A DNA stretch of 64,000 nucleotides from Planctomycetota bacterium (GTDB lineage: Bacteria; Planctomycetota; JAJSAM01), in NCBI GenBank assembly GCA_024274785.1, contig JAJSAM010000043.1:48941-112940 (forward strand), given 5' to 3'. The position numbers were made by a program, and so were the translations under genes. Below, one piece after another: positions 1 to 9,555 of this stretch (the first letter of the stretch is position 1; each line of letters opens with the position of its first letter). The notes under the pieces were generated by a model. The model did no database searches, was not told the origin of the DNA, and saw nothing but the letters and a program-made list of their open reading frames with translations.

Positions 1-299
1 TCATGGGCGATGAACAGCACGCGGGCCGGATACTTCTCCGGCCGGTCCGGACGCTTCACGCGAATGATCTTGGCGTCGCTGACCACGTGGGCGTTGGTCA
101 TCAGGCGGCGCTCGCCGATGAAAAAGCCGCTGCCGCCGGAGCCACCGGGGTTCGGGGCTTTCCATGGTTCGTAGTAGTCGTAGGGCTGGGTCGTGATCTC
201 GATCGACACCACCGAGGCCCGGAGCGAGTCGAGATCGACATCGGCCGGGGCCGGGGTGGCGAAGGCGAGGATGACCAATCCCAGGATGAACAGTCGCAT
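1..299 (-). CDS. secreted trypsin-like serine protease (HtrA/Deg-like), N-terminal part
   Basis: Only the first 99 codons lie in the window; the gene runs off the left edge. The protein opens with a signal peptide (about residues 1-19, ending near A-P-A). It then shows a glycine-rich GSGGSGFFIG strand and the motif LMTNAHVVSD, where H71 matches the catalytic histidine of trypsin-like (S1/HtrA) proteases. The catalytic Asp and Ser would lie outside the window. The ATG is well supported by GGGAGGA seven bases upstream. It is transcribed away from the metallopeptidase-like gene at 496, so 300-495 holds divergent promoters. Family assignment is confident; whether a PDZ domain follows cannot be seen. 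Confidence 0.75.
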   Translation of the reverse strand, partial: MRLFILGLVILAFATPAPADVDLDSLRASVVSIEITTQPYDYYEPWKAPNPGGSGGSGFFIGERRLMTNAHVVSDAKIIRVKRPDRPEKYPARVLFIAH

Positions 300-495
300 G
301 ATTCCTCCCAGAGGGCAGATCGGGCGAATTCTCTTTCGCCCGCGAGAAAAGAGGCTTTGGAGTGGCTACTGCGGTCGAATCTACTCCATCCGGTCCACCG
401 GTCAAATCACGAGTTCCTCCATTCGGGGGGAACCTTCCGCCGATGGGGACGTATACACTGGCTGAACGCAGGACCGCTCTGTCCGCACCGAGGGT

Positions 496-2049
496 ATGTC
501 CATGTCGAAAAAGCTGCTCCTGCTGCTGGCCGTGCTGGTCGCGTTTCCCGCGGTCGCCACCGCCGGCAAGTACGAGGACAAGAAGTACGGATTCACCATC
601 ACCATCCTGAAGGACTGGACGCAGACGCCGGTCCAGCCCAACGAAAAGGTGGAAGTCGCCAAGTTCAAGGACGACCGGGACCGGAACTTCGCGGACCTCG
701 GGATCTACCGGTTCCAGATATCCGGCGGCGCGGTGGCGACCGAGGACGCCACCGGCGACGTTCCCGGCGAGGAGGACCTGCCCCGCGTTCCCGCCGGCTG
801 GGGGATGCCCGACAACGCGAAGGACTACCTCCAGGCGCTCGTGAGCCGCCGGGCCCGGATGATGACCGGCAACAAGGACTGGAAGCTCCCGAAGGCGAAG
901 GACGTGAAGTTTTCGAAGACCTTGAGAGGTGACATCTACATCTTCGAATTCGAGAGCAAGCGGATGCGGTCCTCCTCCACGTTCCACATGGCCGGGATCG
1001 TCCGCAACGACTCGGAGGAGTTCCTGATCTTCTACTCGACGCCGAAGAACCGGGCGAAGAAGCTGAAAGGACCGTTCCTCTCCTCGATCAGGAGCTTCCG
1101 GTTCGGGGATGGGGAAGTGGAGGAGGACGACGGCGCCAGGGGGAAGATCTGGGGCTGTAAGCCCGAGGACCTGCTCGGAGTGGAAAAGCGGAACAAGATC
1201 AAGGAGAACCTCGTCGGCTCCTGGCGCTACATCGACACAAGACACTACATCATCATCTTCAACTGCGACGTGAGACTGGCCATGTTCATCGCCAGGCGCA
1301 TGGAGTACATGCGGGAATTCGCCTACGAGAGGGTCTTTCCCCCGGTGGAGCCGATCAAGGAAGCCATGGTCGTCCGCGTCTGCAAGGAGATGGACGAGTA
1401 CTACCATTATGGAGCTCCACGCGGATCCGCCGGCTACTGGGCCAGCATGGACGATGAGCTGGTCTTCCCCGATCTGGCCCAGAGCAAGAAGCCGGACGTG
1501 AAGACGGTGGGCGTCATGGCTCACGAAGGTTTCCACCAGTACATCTATTACGCGCTCCTGAAGCACAATCCGCCGGTCTGGTTCAACGAGGGGTATGCGG
1601 AGTACTTCTTCTGCGTGAACTTCAAGTCGTGGAACGAGAAGAAGCTCCAGTTCGACAAGCGCCACCCGATGCGGTACAGCACGGTGAAGAGCGCGGTCGG
1701 CACCGGGGAGATGATCCCCATCAAGGACTTCATCAAGATGTCCCAGGGGCAGTACTACTCGAAGGCGCAGCTCTGCTACTCCCAGGGCTGGGCCTTCGCC
1801 ACCTGGCTGAAGAACGTCACGCGGAACAAACGCTACCAGGAGATCCCGAAGATCTTCTTCCAGGAGATGCAGAAGGGGTATTCAGAGCAGGCCCGGGGCG
1901 CCGGGGACGGAGGGGTTCCGGGACTGCCGCCGGGCATCCGTGGACGCCGAAATCAGGTCACCATCGATGCCATGAAAAAAGCCTTCGAAGGGATCGATCT
2001 CGACAAGCTCGACAAGGACTTCCTGAAGGGTGTCAAGCGCGACATGTAG
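496..2049 (+). CDS. secreted HExxH metallopeptidase-like protein (DUF1570-type)
   Basis: This 517-residue protein has an N-terminal signal peptide (hydrophobic about residues 6-20, cut near ATAG). The C-terminal half carries HEGFH at residues 343-347, followed about 18 residues later by NEGYAEYF (N364-E369). This is the layout of gluzincin zinc peptidases, with two His ligands, a catalytic Glu and a downstream Glu ligand. Such domains occur in planctomycete DUF1570 and peptidase-MA-like proteins. The N-terminal 200 residues match no family I recognise. An alternative ATG lies two codons downstream. The next gene starts 10 bases after the stop, so the two are probably co-transcribed. Substrate unknown. 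Confidence 0.7.
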   Translation: MSMSKKLLLLLAVLVAFPAVATAGKYEDKKYGFTITILKDWTQTPVQPNEKVEVAKFKDDRDRNFADLGIYRFQISGGAVATEDATGDVPGEEDLPRVPAGWGMPDNAKDYLQALVSRRARMMTGNKDWKLPKAKDVKFSKTLRGDIYIFEFESKRMRSSSTFHMAGIVRNDSEEFLIFYSTPKNRAKKLKGPFLSSIRSFRFGDGEVEEDDGARGKIWGCKPEDLLGVEKRNKIKENLVGSWRYIDTRHYIIIFNCDVRLAMFIARRMEYMREFAYERVFPPVEPIKEAMVVRVCKEMDEYYHYGAPRGSAGYWASMDDELVFPDLAQSKKPDVKTVGVMAHEGFHQYIYYALLKHNPPVWFNEGYAEYFFCVNFKSWNEKKLQFDKRHPMRYSTVKSAVGTGEMIPIKDFIKMSQGQYYSKAQLCYSQGWAFATWLKNVTRNKRYQEIPKIFFQEMQKGYSEQARGAGDGGVPGLPPGIRGRRNQVTIDAMKKAFEGIDLDKLDKDFLKGVKRDM

Positions 2050-2058
2050 GCTTTTCGC

Positions 2059-3171
2059 ATGGCAGATGAAGTCAGTCGGCGAGACCTGCTCCGCAAGTTC
2101 CCCGCGCTCTTTCGAAAGAGCGCGTCCCGGATGGCCAAGTCCATGTCCGAAGGGAGTCCGGGAAAGCCGGCGAAGCCGAAATTCCGCGGCCCCCGGCTGC
2201 CCGCCCGCGGCCGGCTGATCGACGGACTCCCGGCCGTTCACCCGTGGATCGTCATCGCTCATGCCGTGGCGGAGCACCTCTCGCGACGGTTTCCCTACCT
2301 GCTCCTCATGGGGGCATCCGGAGAGGCTTTCCGCTTCGCCTACGACCCCGAGGATCCCGGCAGGCCAGTCCCGGGCGCCGCGGTAAACACCTTCCTCGCC
2401 GCACTGGCGGTAACCGGAGTGAGCGCGCGCGCCACGCACGGCGGGCCGTTCGAGCCGGCAATCGGTGGTGTCGAGGTGGCGCTCGGCAAGGGTCTGGTGG
2501 TCGTCGTGGCGACGTCCGACGGTCCCGGCGTCGTGCATGTCGTCGATCGGAAGAACAGCATCGTCAGCTGGTCCACTCTCGACGACGGCCGCCGGGAGAG
2601 TTCCTTTCCGGAGTTCGACGTTCTGTGGGAGGCGGGCGCCTGGATGAACGGCCCCGCGCCCTGGCTGCGCGTCACCCTCGAACGGGGCGGCACGCCCCGC
2701 CCGCTCGACCAGGTGGCGAAAGTGGGCGTTGAATCGATGCGTATGCTGCTCACCGCGAAGCCGCCGGAGGGGCCGCGGCAGGGCCTGCAGGCAATCGAGG
2801 CTCTGGCCGATGACATCCGCCGCGGCCTGCCGACCGACCTGCAGGCGGAGCGCCTCTTCGGGAACTTCATCGAGACCTTCGCCGCAAGCCGCATGGCTGC
2901 GGGCATGTTCCTCAGGGCGATCGGCCGGGCTATTCCCCCGGAGGACCGGGACGGGGTGCTCGCCGCCGCGCGCGCCTACGGTGAAATCCACGCACCGCCC
3001 CCCGCCGAGGGAGTCTTCGGCACCGGCGTCCTCGCGGAATTCGCGGAGTGCGTGCTCGTGGACGGCAGGCCCGATCCGGCGTGCCTCGAGGATGAAGCGC
3101 GCCGCATCCGGGCCGCCGACCTGCTGCTCCAGGTGCGGGATCTGGAGCAGCAGGCCCTCGACGCCCTCTGA
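2059..3171 (+). CDS. hypothetical protein, probably operonic with the metallopeptidase-like gene
   Basis: This 370-residue protein belongs to no family I recognise. The N-terminus contains SRRDLLR, which resembles a Tat motif (S-R-R-x-F-L-K), but no hydrophobic stretch follows, so a Tat signal is not supported. The middle is alternating hydrophobic/charged and looks like a globular alpha/beta fold. The C-terminus (from about residue 240) is helix-rich with many Ala/Arg/Glu. It follows the upstream gene by 10 bases on the same strand and converges on cydB. Codon use looks like its neighbours. Confidence 0.6.
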   Translation: MADEVSRRDLLRKFPALFRKSASRMAKSMSEGSPGKPAKPKFRGPRLPARGRLIDGLPAVHPWIVIAHAVAEHLSRRFPYLLLMGASGEAFRFAYDPEDPGRPVPGAAVNTFLAALAVTGVSARATHGGPFEPAIGGVEVALGKGLVVVVATSDGPGVVHVVDRKNSIVSWSTLDDGRRESSFPEFDVLWEAGAWMNGPAPWLRVTLERGGTPRPLDQVAKVGVESMRMLLTAKPPEGPRQGLQAIEALADDIRRGLPTDLQAERLFGNFIETFAASRMAAGMFLRAIGRAIPPEDRDGVLAAARAYGEIHAPPPAEGVFGTGVLAEFAECVLVDGRPDPACLEDEARRIRAADLLLQVRDLEQQALDAL

Positions 3172-3195
3172 CCGTGCCCGACCGCGCGCGAACGA

Positions 3196-4221
3196 TCAGT
3201 AGCTGTCCCCGGTGATCTCCACCTTGCCCTTGAAGACGCGGTAGATGACGACGGTGTAGACGAGGACGATCGGGAGGCCGATCAGGGCGATGATCAGCAT
3301 GGTCATCAGGGTCTTTTCGGTCGAAGACGCATTCGCCGCGGTCAGGCTGAAAGCCAGGTCCGTGCTGGAAGGTACGAGGCGCGGAAAGAGGCTCGCTGCG
3401 GCCAGTCCCACCAGGGAGAGAATTGCCAGCGCGCTCGCGATGAACGACAAGCCGGTCCGGCCGCCTTTCACACCCACCGGCAGGTAGACCAGGCCCGAAA
3501 GGACGAGGATCAGGAAGACGTACGTCAGAGGACTGGCCAGAGTCCCCTCGAAGAGGTGCGGCGCCGTGAAGAAAGTGGCGAGCGACACCACGACGTACAG
3601 GACCACCCAGGCCACCCAGGACCGGGAGACCCACGCGAGCATGTCGTCACGAAGCCGCCCATCACTCTTCAGCGCCATGTAGAGCGCGCCGTGGCAGGTG
3701 AACATGGCGAGGGAGAGCAGTCCCATGCAAACGGAATACGGGTTCAACATCTGGAGGAACGTTCCGGTGTAGTGGCCCTGCTGATCGATGGGGACGCCGC
3801 GCAGGATGTTCCCGACCGCGACGCCGAAGAGAATCGCCGGAAGGGCGCTGCCGACGCCGAAGGACCAGTCCCAGAAACGACGCCAGCGGGGGGAATCGAC
3901 TTTGCCGCGAAATTCCATGGAGACCGCCCGGGCCATGAGCGCAAAGAGCAGGAGCATCAGCGCCAGGTAGAACCCGGAGAAGACGGTGGCGTAAACGATG
4001 GGGAACGCCGCGAAGAGCGCCCCACCGGCGGTGAGCAGCCACACCTCGTTGCCGTCCCAGACCGGGCCGATGGCGTTGATCATCAGGCGGCGGTCGTGCT
4101 CCTCCTTCCGGAAGAGCGAGAGCACCCCGACGCCGAGGTCGAACCCGTCCAGGATCGCATAGCCGCCGATCAGGACGAAGGTGAGCAGGAACCAGGTCGT
4201 TTGCAGTCCGGTGGGCTCCAT
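3196..4221 (-). CDS. cydB: cytochrome bd ubiquinol oxidase subunit II
   Basis: About 341 residues with eight to nine hydrophobic helices. The N-terminal motif GYAILDGFDLGVG is diagnostic of CydB, as is VWDGNEVWL near residue 55. CydB pairs with CydA to form the quinol oxidase that reduces O2 to water with high affinity in the cytoplasmic membrane. The ATG at 4221 overlaps the cydA stop codon (TGATG), so the subunits are translationally coupled. A GTG one codon earlier is an alternative start. No cydX or cydDC gene is visible nearby. Confidence 0.93.
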   Translation of the reverse strand: MEPTGLQTTWFLLTFVLIGGYAILDGFDLGVGVLSLFRKEEHDRRLMINAIGPVWDGNEVWLLTAGGALFAAFPIVYATVFSGFYLALMLLLFALMARAVSMEFRGKVDSPRWRRFWDWSFGVGSALPAILFGVAVGNILRGVPIDQQGHYTGTFLQMLNPYSVCMGLLSLAMFTCHGALYMALKSDGRLRDDMLAWVSRSWVAWVVLYVVVSLATFFTAPHLFEGTLASPLTYVFLILVLSGLVYLPVGVKGGRTGLSFIASALAILSLVGLAAASLFPRLVPSSTDLAFSLTAANASSTEKTLMTMLIIALIGLPIVLVYTVVIYRVFKGKVEITGDSY

Positions 4222-5564
4222 CACTCACCTCCCTTCACTGCCGCGGCCGCCTCGGGGCCCCTCCCGATCTTCTTTGCGAGCAGGAAGACCCAGAGTGCGC
4301 CAAGCGCGAGGTAGATCAGGCCGAACATGATGATGGAGAACAGGATGTTGCCGGCGGGGACGGTAATCGAAACGGCATCCTGCACCTTCAGCACCTTGTA
4401 GACCGCCCAGGGTTGCCGACCCACCTCGGCCGCGGTCCAGCCGAACTCGCAGGCGAGCACGGGCAGCGGCAGGCAGAGCATGAACGCCCGGAGGAACCAC
4501 TTCGACTCCATGATCTTCTTCCGCCACATCTGAAAGAGACCGAAACCGGTCACGGCGATGAACAGCGTCCCGAGGATCACCATGTTGTGGAAGGAAACGA
4601 AGGAGATCCAGAGTTCCGCTCCCTTCGGCACCTCATCCGGCGGGAAGTCGTTGATCCCCCTGACCTCCGCATCGAGGTCGCCGAAGGCCATCCACGAGAG
4701 CATGTTCGGAATCTCGATCGGCGCCTTGAGGGACGGGTCACGCGGGATGGGCAGGCCAAACAGGACCAGCGGCGCCCCGGTCCGGCCATCGTAGAGCCCC
4801 TCGATGGCCGCAAACTTCTCCGGTTGGGTTTCGGCCACCTGCTGCGCGGAGCGATGCCCGGTGGGGAAAGCCACCAGCACCGCGGCGATGAACCCGAAGA
4901 TGGTGGCGAGTTTCAGCGTCTTCCCGGCGACATCGAGGTGGCGCTTCTTCAGCACCATGAAGGCGGAGACCCCACCCATGAAGAACGCCCCACAGACCAG
5001 GCAGGCGACGACCGTGTGAGTGTAGCGCTCGAAGGTGGACGGGTTGAAGACCGCCTCGGCGAAGCTGGTCAATTCCGCGCGGCCGTTTCGAATCACGTAA
5101 CCCGCCGGCGTCTGCTGCCAGGAGGTCGCCACGATGATCCAGAAGGCGGAGAGCGTCGCCCCGACGGCCACCATGAAGATGGAGAACCAGTGGACTCCCT
5201 TGCTGACCCGGCCCCGCCCGAAGAGGTAGAGCCCGAGGAAGCTCGATTCGAGGAAGAAGGCGAAGATGCCCTCCGCGGCCAGCGGCGCCCCGAAGATGTC
5301 ACCGACGAACTTCGAGTACGAGGCCCAGTTCGTCCCGAACTGAAACTCCATCACGATGCCGGTGGCCACGCCCACTGCGAAGGTGATGGCGAAGAGCTTG
5401 CCGAAGAACTTCCCCGCCCGCACAAAGGCGTCGTCGTTCTTCCGCCAGCCGTTCCACTCGGTGATGACGAGCATCCAGGCCAGACCGATGGTGATGGGCG
5501 GAAAGATGAAGTGAAAAGTGATGGTGAGCGCAAACTGCAGCCGAGCCAGAAGGACGGCGTCCAT
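4221..5564 (-). CDS. cydA: cytochrome bd ubiquinol oxidase subunit I
   Basis: This 447-residue membrane protein begins RLQFALTITFHFIFPP, where the His corresponds to the conserved haem b595 ligand region. GWTAAEVGRQPW, the CydA signature, lies near residue 375. The protein is about 75 residues shorter than the E. coli enzyme, consistent with the short Q-loop class. It oxidises quinol and hosts haems b558, b595 and d. A GGAGAGAG ribosome-binding site precedes the ATG. The next gene downstream is cydB with overlapping codons, so they form a two-gene operon. Confidence 0.93.
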   Translation of the reverse strand: MDAVLLARLQFALTITFHFIFPPITIGLAWMLVITEWNGWRKNDDAFVRAGKFFGKLFAITFAVGVATGIVMEFQFGTNWASYSKFVGDIFGAPLAAEGIFAFFLESSFLGLYLFGRGRVSKGVHWFSIFMVAVGATLSAFWIIVATSWQQTPAGYVIRNGRAELTSFAEAVFNPSTFERYTHTVVACLVCGAFFMGGVSAFMVLKKRHLDVAGKTLKLATIFGFIAAVLVAFPTGHRSAQQVAETQPEKFAAIEGLYDGRTGAPLVLFGLPIPRDPSLKAPIEIPNMLSWMAFGDLDAEVRGINDFPPDEVPKGAELWISFVSFHNMVILGTLFIAVTGFGLFQMWRKKIMESKWFLRAFMLCLPLPVLACEFGWTAAEVGRQPWAVYKVLKVQDAVSITVPAGNILFSIIMFGLIYLALGALWVFLLAKKIGRGPEAAAAVKGGE

Positions 5565-5689
5565 GGACTCTCTCCAGGCATGTTGGGCAGCGGCGGCGTC
5601 TGTCCGGATCCCGTCTTATCACTTCGGAATATGGCTCCGAAGGTTCGCCCGGGAGGAAACGGACCGGGGCTGTTTTCTGGCGCGGGCCC

Positions 5690-8380
5690 CTACTGCCGAT
5701 ACGGGCGGCCGGCCTGATACGCCTTCGCTCTCGCCTCGAGCCCGGGCGCCGCGGTTCCCTGGCCCTGCGCCTGCAGTCGGAGGGCGCGCCCGGCGGTCCG
5801 AACCGCGTCCTCGAACCGGCCCGCTTCCGCGTAGGCAGCGGCCAGTACGTCGAGGATGGCCGCGGTTTCGCCCTGCGTCGCCCGCACCTTCTCCGCGAGG
5901 ACGATGGCCCGCGCACCGTCTCGCGCCTGGTCGTCGGGAAGAGTGGCGAGGAGCCAGGCCAGGTTCAGGGACCGGTTCGGGTCGTCGGGGCTCGCCGCCA
6001 CGAGGATCTCGAAGTAGGGCACCGACTCCCCCGGGCGGCCGAGTTCCAGCAGGAGTTCGGAGAGGCAGCGGGCCGCTTCGGGATTGCCCGGGCTCAACTC
6101 GATCATCCGGCGGTATTGCACCACCGCCTCCTCCGGGTGCCCCCGCTCCCGCAGGGCGAAGGCCAGATTCGCGTGAGCGTTCAGCTGATCCGGACCGTAC
6201 TCGATGGCGGCGCGGTACTCGGCGATGGCGGCATCCCACTGCCCCATCCGCTGCAGCAGGTAGCCGAGGTCGTTCCGCACTCCGGGGTCGGACGGGCTCA
6301 ACTGCGCCGCCATCCGAAGGGAGGAGAGGGCCTCGTCGTTCTTGCCGAGTCGGAACATGGCCAGCCCCAGGTTGGCGTGTGCGTGGTACTCGGTGGGCTC
6401 CACCTCGACGGCCTTCCGGAAGTTCGCAACGGCCTGATCGATCTTCCCTTCGCGCAGGAAACTGAGCCCGATGTTGTTGTAGGCGGCGCCGGACTTCGGA
6501 TCGAGGTCGAGCACCTGCTGGAGCTCCGCGCGCGCCTCGTCGCCCTTCCCCATCTCGATCAGGGCGAAGCCGAGGGCGATCATGGCCCGGGTGAAATCGG
6601 GCTCGGAGGCCACGGCCTGCCGCAGCAAGGCGAGCGCTTCCTCGAGCCTTCCTTCCCGAACCAGGATCATCCCCTCCTGCAACTTGCGGTGATGATCCAC
6701 CGCCGGGACATCGATCGCGTTGAAGGCGGCAAACGGCCGGTTCACGAACTCGGGGATGTTCACGGCGCGGTTGGCGAGGGTGTTGTTGGGGATCAGGATC
6801 GGCGGGGTGTCGTCGCCGTCCTCGTCGATGTGCGTCAGGAACATCTGGGTGTAGGGCGTATTCACCTTGCTGGAGAAGACCATCCACCTTCCGTTCGGAG
6901 AGAAGCTATGCCAGGAGTTCATCAGCGAGGTGTTGCAGTTCATCTCCCTCGCATCTCCGGTCGCGAGGTTGACGATCCACAGACGGCCGTCGGGGCGCAT
7001 CAGGAGGCCGTTCCTGCACTTCGTGTAGACGAGCCACTTTCCGTCCGGGGAGATCTTCGGGAAGGTGTTGCTCATCCCGTTGCCGGAGGCCCCCCGGACC
7101 GGCACCGGAGTGCCTCCCTTTCCGTCGTTGAAAGGCATGCGATAGAGTTCGAACTTCACCTCGAGTTCATTCTTGTCACCGGAAAAGGTGGGCCGGGGCT
7201 GCCCCTCGGGATAGGGATCACGGGCCTTCGCCCGGCAGAAGATGATCTCCTTCCCGTCGGGGAACCAGACCGGCCCGCAGTGGACGTAGTCGGTATCGTC
7301 GGCGCCCGGGAGCGCCTTCATCTCCCCCGTCTCCCTGTTGTAGTACGCCAGGATTCCGCGCGTGGGATAGAAGACCTGCAGGAACTTGTAGTCCTTGAAG
7401 TTGTTGACGTAGAGCGCCTCGTTGACGGTGGAGAGGACATAGGACCCGTCCGGGCTGACGCGGGAGAGGAATCCGATCGTCTTGTGTCCCTCGGGCTTCC
7501 CCGGGAAGGAGTTCCAGGTGATGATCTCGTCCTTGCCGATAACGGTCGTTTCCTCGAGGGGGGCGATGGCGTAGGCGCCCTTGTCGCCCTGCGGCCCGTC
7601 GACGTCCATGCCGAGGGTCTTGCCGTCTCTGGAAAAGGAGTGACAGTTCGCGCAGGTCGGCATCCCGGTGAGGATCACCTTGCTCTCCGGCAGGGACACG
7701 TCGCGAAGCCGCCAGGCGATGCGGTTGTATGCGGTCGGATCGAGCGGGGCGATGGTCCCGTCCTTCCCCTCCGCGGGCATCAGTGGAACGTCCCGAAAGA
7801 AGATCGGAGCGCCGACCGGATCGGTCGAGGTGGTGAAGGTCATCTCACCTTTCGAGAGCTTCTTCGCCGGCCTCTCCTGGGCGATGCCCTCGATGGTGAG
7901 TACCGCCGGGCCACCGACGGAGCGGCGATTGATCTCCGCCCAGAGTTCATCCTTCGGCTTGAAGCTGTGCGCCGAACGCTGATACGGCGTGCCCTGGTAG
8001 ATCTCGTTCGTCGGGCCGAGCACCGTCAGGTCGATCCCCCGGCTCGGAGCGGGCGCACCATCGCTTCGAGCGGTGACCGGTGCTCCGCCGTCGGAGAAAG
8101 TGACCGTGATGATCCAGGCATCCACACCGGAGTGATCGTCGTGCCAGAGGATCGTCGGCGGTGTGAAGTCCGGCGGAAACACCGATCCCTCGAGCGGATA
8201 GTCGATGGTGAGGTCCGCGACGCCGATCTCCCGGTTCGCCGGTTCCCCCGGGCCGTCCGCCTCATCCGCCCCGGCGCCTCCGGTGTTCACCGGGGGGGGC
8301 TCCTCCCCCGGACAAGCCGCGAAGAGCAGCGCGAGGAGAAGGATCAACAGGATCTTCACGTCTATCGGGGAACGCGGCAT
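5690..8380 (-). CDS. lipoprotein with beta-propeller (PD40/TolB-like), c-type haem motif and TPR repeats
   Basis: This 896-residue exported protein starts with a signal sequence ending LLFAAC, a likely lipobox with Cys22. Residues about 60-160 look like a beta-rich domain. At about residues 238-242 the motif CANCH is a c-type haem attachment site. It sits inside a region with propeller-style repeats (SRDGKTLG, SPDGSY, SPDGKWLVY, SPNGRWMVF) running to about residue 500. From about residue 550 to the end there are roughly ten 34-residue TPR units of the A-x-x-x-L-G/A-x-x-x-x pattern. It is the gene immediately upstream of cydAB on the same strand (125 bases apart). A redox-linked scaffold in the periplasm or outer membrane is plausible but unproven. 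Confidence 0.8.
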   Translation of the reverse strand: MPRSPIDVKILLILLLALLFAACPGEEPPPVNTGGAGADEADGPGEPANREIGVADLTIDYPLEGSVFPPDFTPPTILWHDDHSGVDAWIITVTFSDGGAPVTARSDGAPAPSRGIDLTVLGPTNEIYQGTPYQRSAHSFKPKDELWAEINRRSVGGPAVLTIEGIAQERPAKKLSKGEMTFTTSTDPVGAPIFFRDVPLMPAEGKDGTIAPLDPTAYNRIAWRLRDVSLPESKVILTGMPTCANCHSFSRDGKTLGMDVDGPQGDKGAYAIAPLEETTVIGKDEIITWNSFPGKPEGHKTIGFLSRVSPDGSYVLSTVNEALYVNNFKDYKFLQVFYPTRGILAYYNRETGEMKALPGADDTDYVHCGPVWFPDGKEIIFCRAKARDPYPEGQPRPTFSGDKNELEVKFELYRMPFNDGKGGTPVPVRGASGNGMSNTFPKISPDGKWLVYTKCRNGLLMRPDGRLWIVNLATGDAREMNCNTSLMNSWHSFSPNGRWMVFSSKVNTPYTQMFLTHIDEDGDDTPPILIPNNTLANRAVNIPEFVNRPFAAFNAIDVPAVDHHRKLQEGMILVREGRLEEALALLRQAVASEPDFTRAMIALGFALIEMGKGDEARAELQQVLDLDPKSGAAYNNIGLSFLREGKIDQAVANFRKAVEVEPTEYHAHANLGLAMFRLGKNDEALSSLRMAAQLSPSDPGVRNDLGYLLQRMGQWDAAIAEYRAAIEYGPDQLNAHANLAFALRERGHPEEAVVQYRRMIELSPGNPEAARCLSELLLELGRPGESVPYFEILVAASPDDPNRSLNLAWLLATLPDDQARDGARAIVLAEKVRATQGETAAILDVLAAAYAEAGRFEDAVRTAGRALRLQAQGQGTAAPGLEARAKAYQAGRPYRQ

Positions 8381-8548
8381 GGGGTCACCAGAGTTCGAAC
8401 CAGGTGATGCGGCGGGATGGCCGGTCTCTTCGTCGAAACTTCATTTTACGTTCGGCACCCGGATCCGGTCACGATTGTCCGCGGCATCGCCCCCTCCGGC
8501 CCGGCGATGCCTTTCACCGGGAACCTCCGCGGGCGATGATGGCCGCCC

Positions 8549-9388
8549 ATGCATTCGCAGCCGACACCCCCGGGTATGGTCGTCGTCGACCTCGATGGCA
8601 CGCTCCTCCGATCCGATGGCTCGTTCGCACCGGACGACCTCGACGCCCTTTCCGATCTCGGCGATTCCGGCTATCTCCGCGTGATCGCCACCGGCCGCTC
8701 GGCCTTCTCCTACCGCCGGGCCCTTGGAGATCGGATCCTGCCCGTGGACTACATCGTGTTCTCGTCGGGCGCGGCCACGGCCCGAATGCCGGATCTCGAG
8801 ATCATCCTGGCCCATACTCTCTCCGCCGGGGAGACCCGGTCCGCGGCCCGCGTGCTGCTCGAGCACGACGTCGACTTCATGATTCAGGATCCGGTGCCTT
8901 CGAATCACCGTTTCTCCTGGCGCCGCCGTGTGGGCTGCCGGGACTTCGAGAGGCGTCTCTCGCTCTACGACGGCTTTGCGCGCCCGCTCCCGAAGGATCT
9001 CACCGACCTCGGCCCCTCGACCCAGCTTCTGGCGATTCTCCCCTCGCCCGGCGCCGCCGACATCGCCAGCGACCTCAGCGCGCATCTCGAAGCCTATAGC
9101 GTGATCCGGGCCACCTCTCCTTTGGACGGTGACTCGCTCTGGCTCGAGATCTTCCCCCCGGGTGTGTCGAAGAGTTCCGCCTGCGCCGCCCTGGCAGAAG
9201 CGCACGGGATCGAACCAGCAGATATCCTGGCCATCGGCAACGACTACAACGACCAGGACGTCCTCCGCTGGGCCGGAACGAGCTTCGTCACCAGGAACGC
9301 CCCGGAAGATCTGCGAGCAGAGTTCCCGGTGGTGGCGGCCAACGATCACAAAGGCGTGGCCGAGGCGGTCGAGCGGTGGATTGACTGA
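8549..9388 (+). CDS. HAD-superfamily phosphatase, Cof-type
   Basis: This 279-residue protein has the HAD motif I DLDGTLL (the nucleophile and acid/base Asp residues of DxDGT) near residue 14. Motif II is ATGRS near residue 48, and motif IV is GNDYNDQDVL near residue 232. The long insert between motifs II and III fits the C2B cap of Cof/YbiV phosphatases, which hydrolyse small phosphorylated metabolites. ATG 8549 is used here; ATG 8576 (MVVVDLDGT) is a possible shorter start. It is transcribed divergently from the propeller lipoprotein. The real substrate cannot be read from sequence. Confidence 0.85.
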   Translation: MHSQPTPPGMVVVDLDGTLLRSDGSFAPDDLDALSDLGDSGYLRVIATGRSAFSYRRALGDRILPVDYIVFSSGAATARMPDLEIILAHTLSAGETRSAARVLLEHDVDFMIQDPVPSNHRFSWRRRVGCRDFERRLSLYDGFARPLPKDLTDLGPSTQLLAILPSPGAADIASDLSAHLEAYSVIRATSPLDGDSLWLEIFPPGVSKSSACAALAEAHGIEPADILAIGNDYNDQDVLRWAGTSFVTRNAPEDLRAEFPVVAANDHKGVAEAVERWID

Positions 9389-9555
9389 ACCGGACCGTCG
9401 CCCTCGAAGGAACGAGCCCCGTCCCGTCCGGGCGGCACCATCGGAGGTCGGTCGAGACACCGGGCCTTGTGACCCCTCCGGCCGGATGCTACTTTCGCGT
9501 CGATCCCTTCCCCGGGTCGGATGGGCATTCCCGGGGGGACGGTTCCGCGAGGGCC

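Noticed and set aside
8389..8400. tRNA-like GTTCGAACC
   Set aside because: The flanking bases do not form a T-stem, and no acceptor or anticodon arm fits; it lies in the leader between two divergent genes.
6116..8407. 763-codon open frame antisense to the propeller lipoprotein
   Set aside because: It is a GC-rich shadow frame rich in Arg/Gly/His with no motifs, opposite a well-supported gene.
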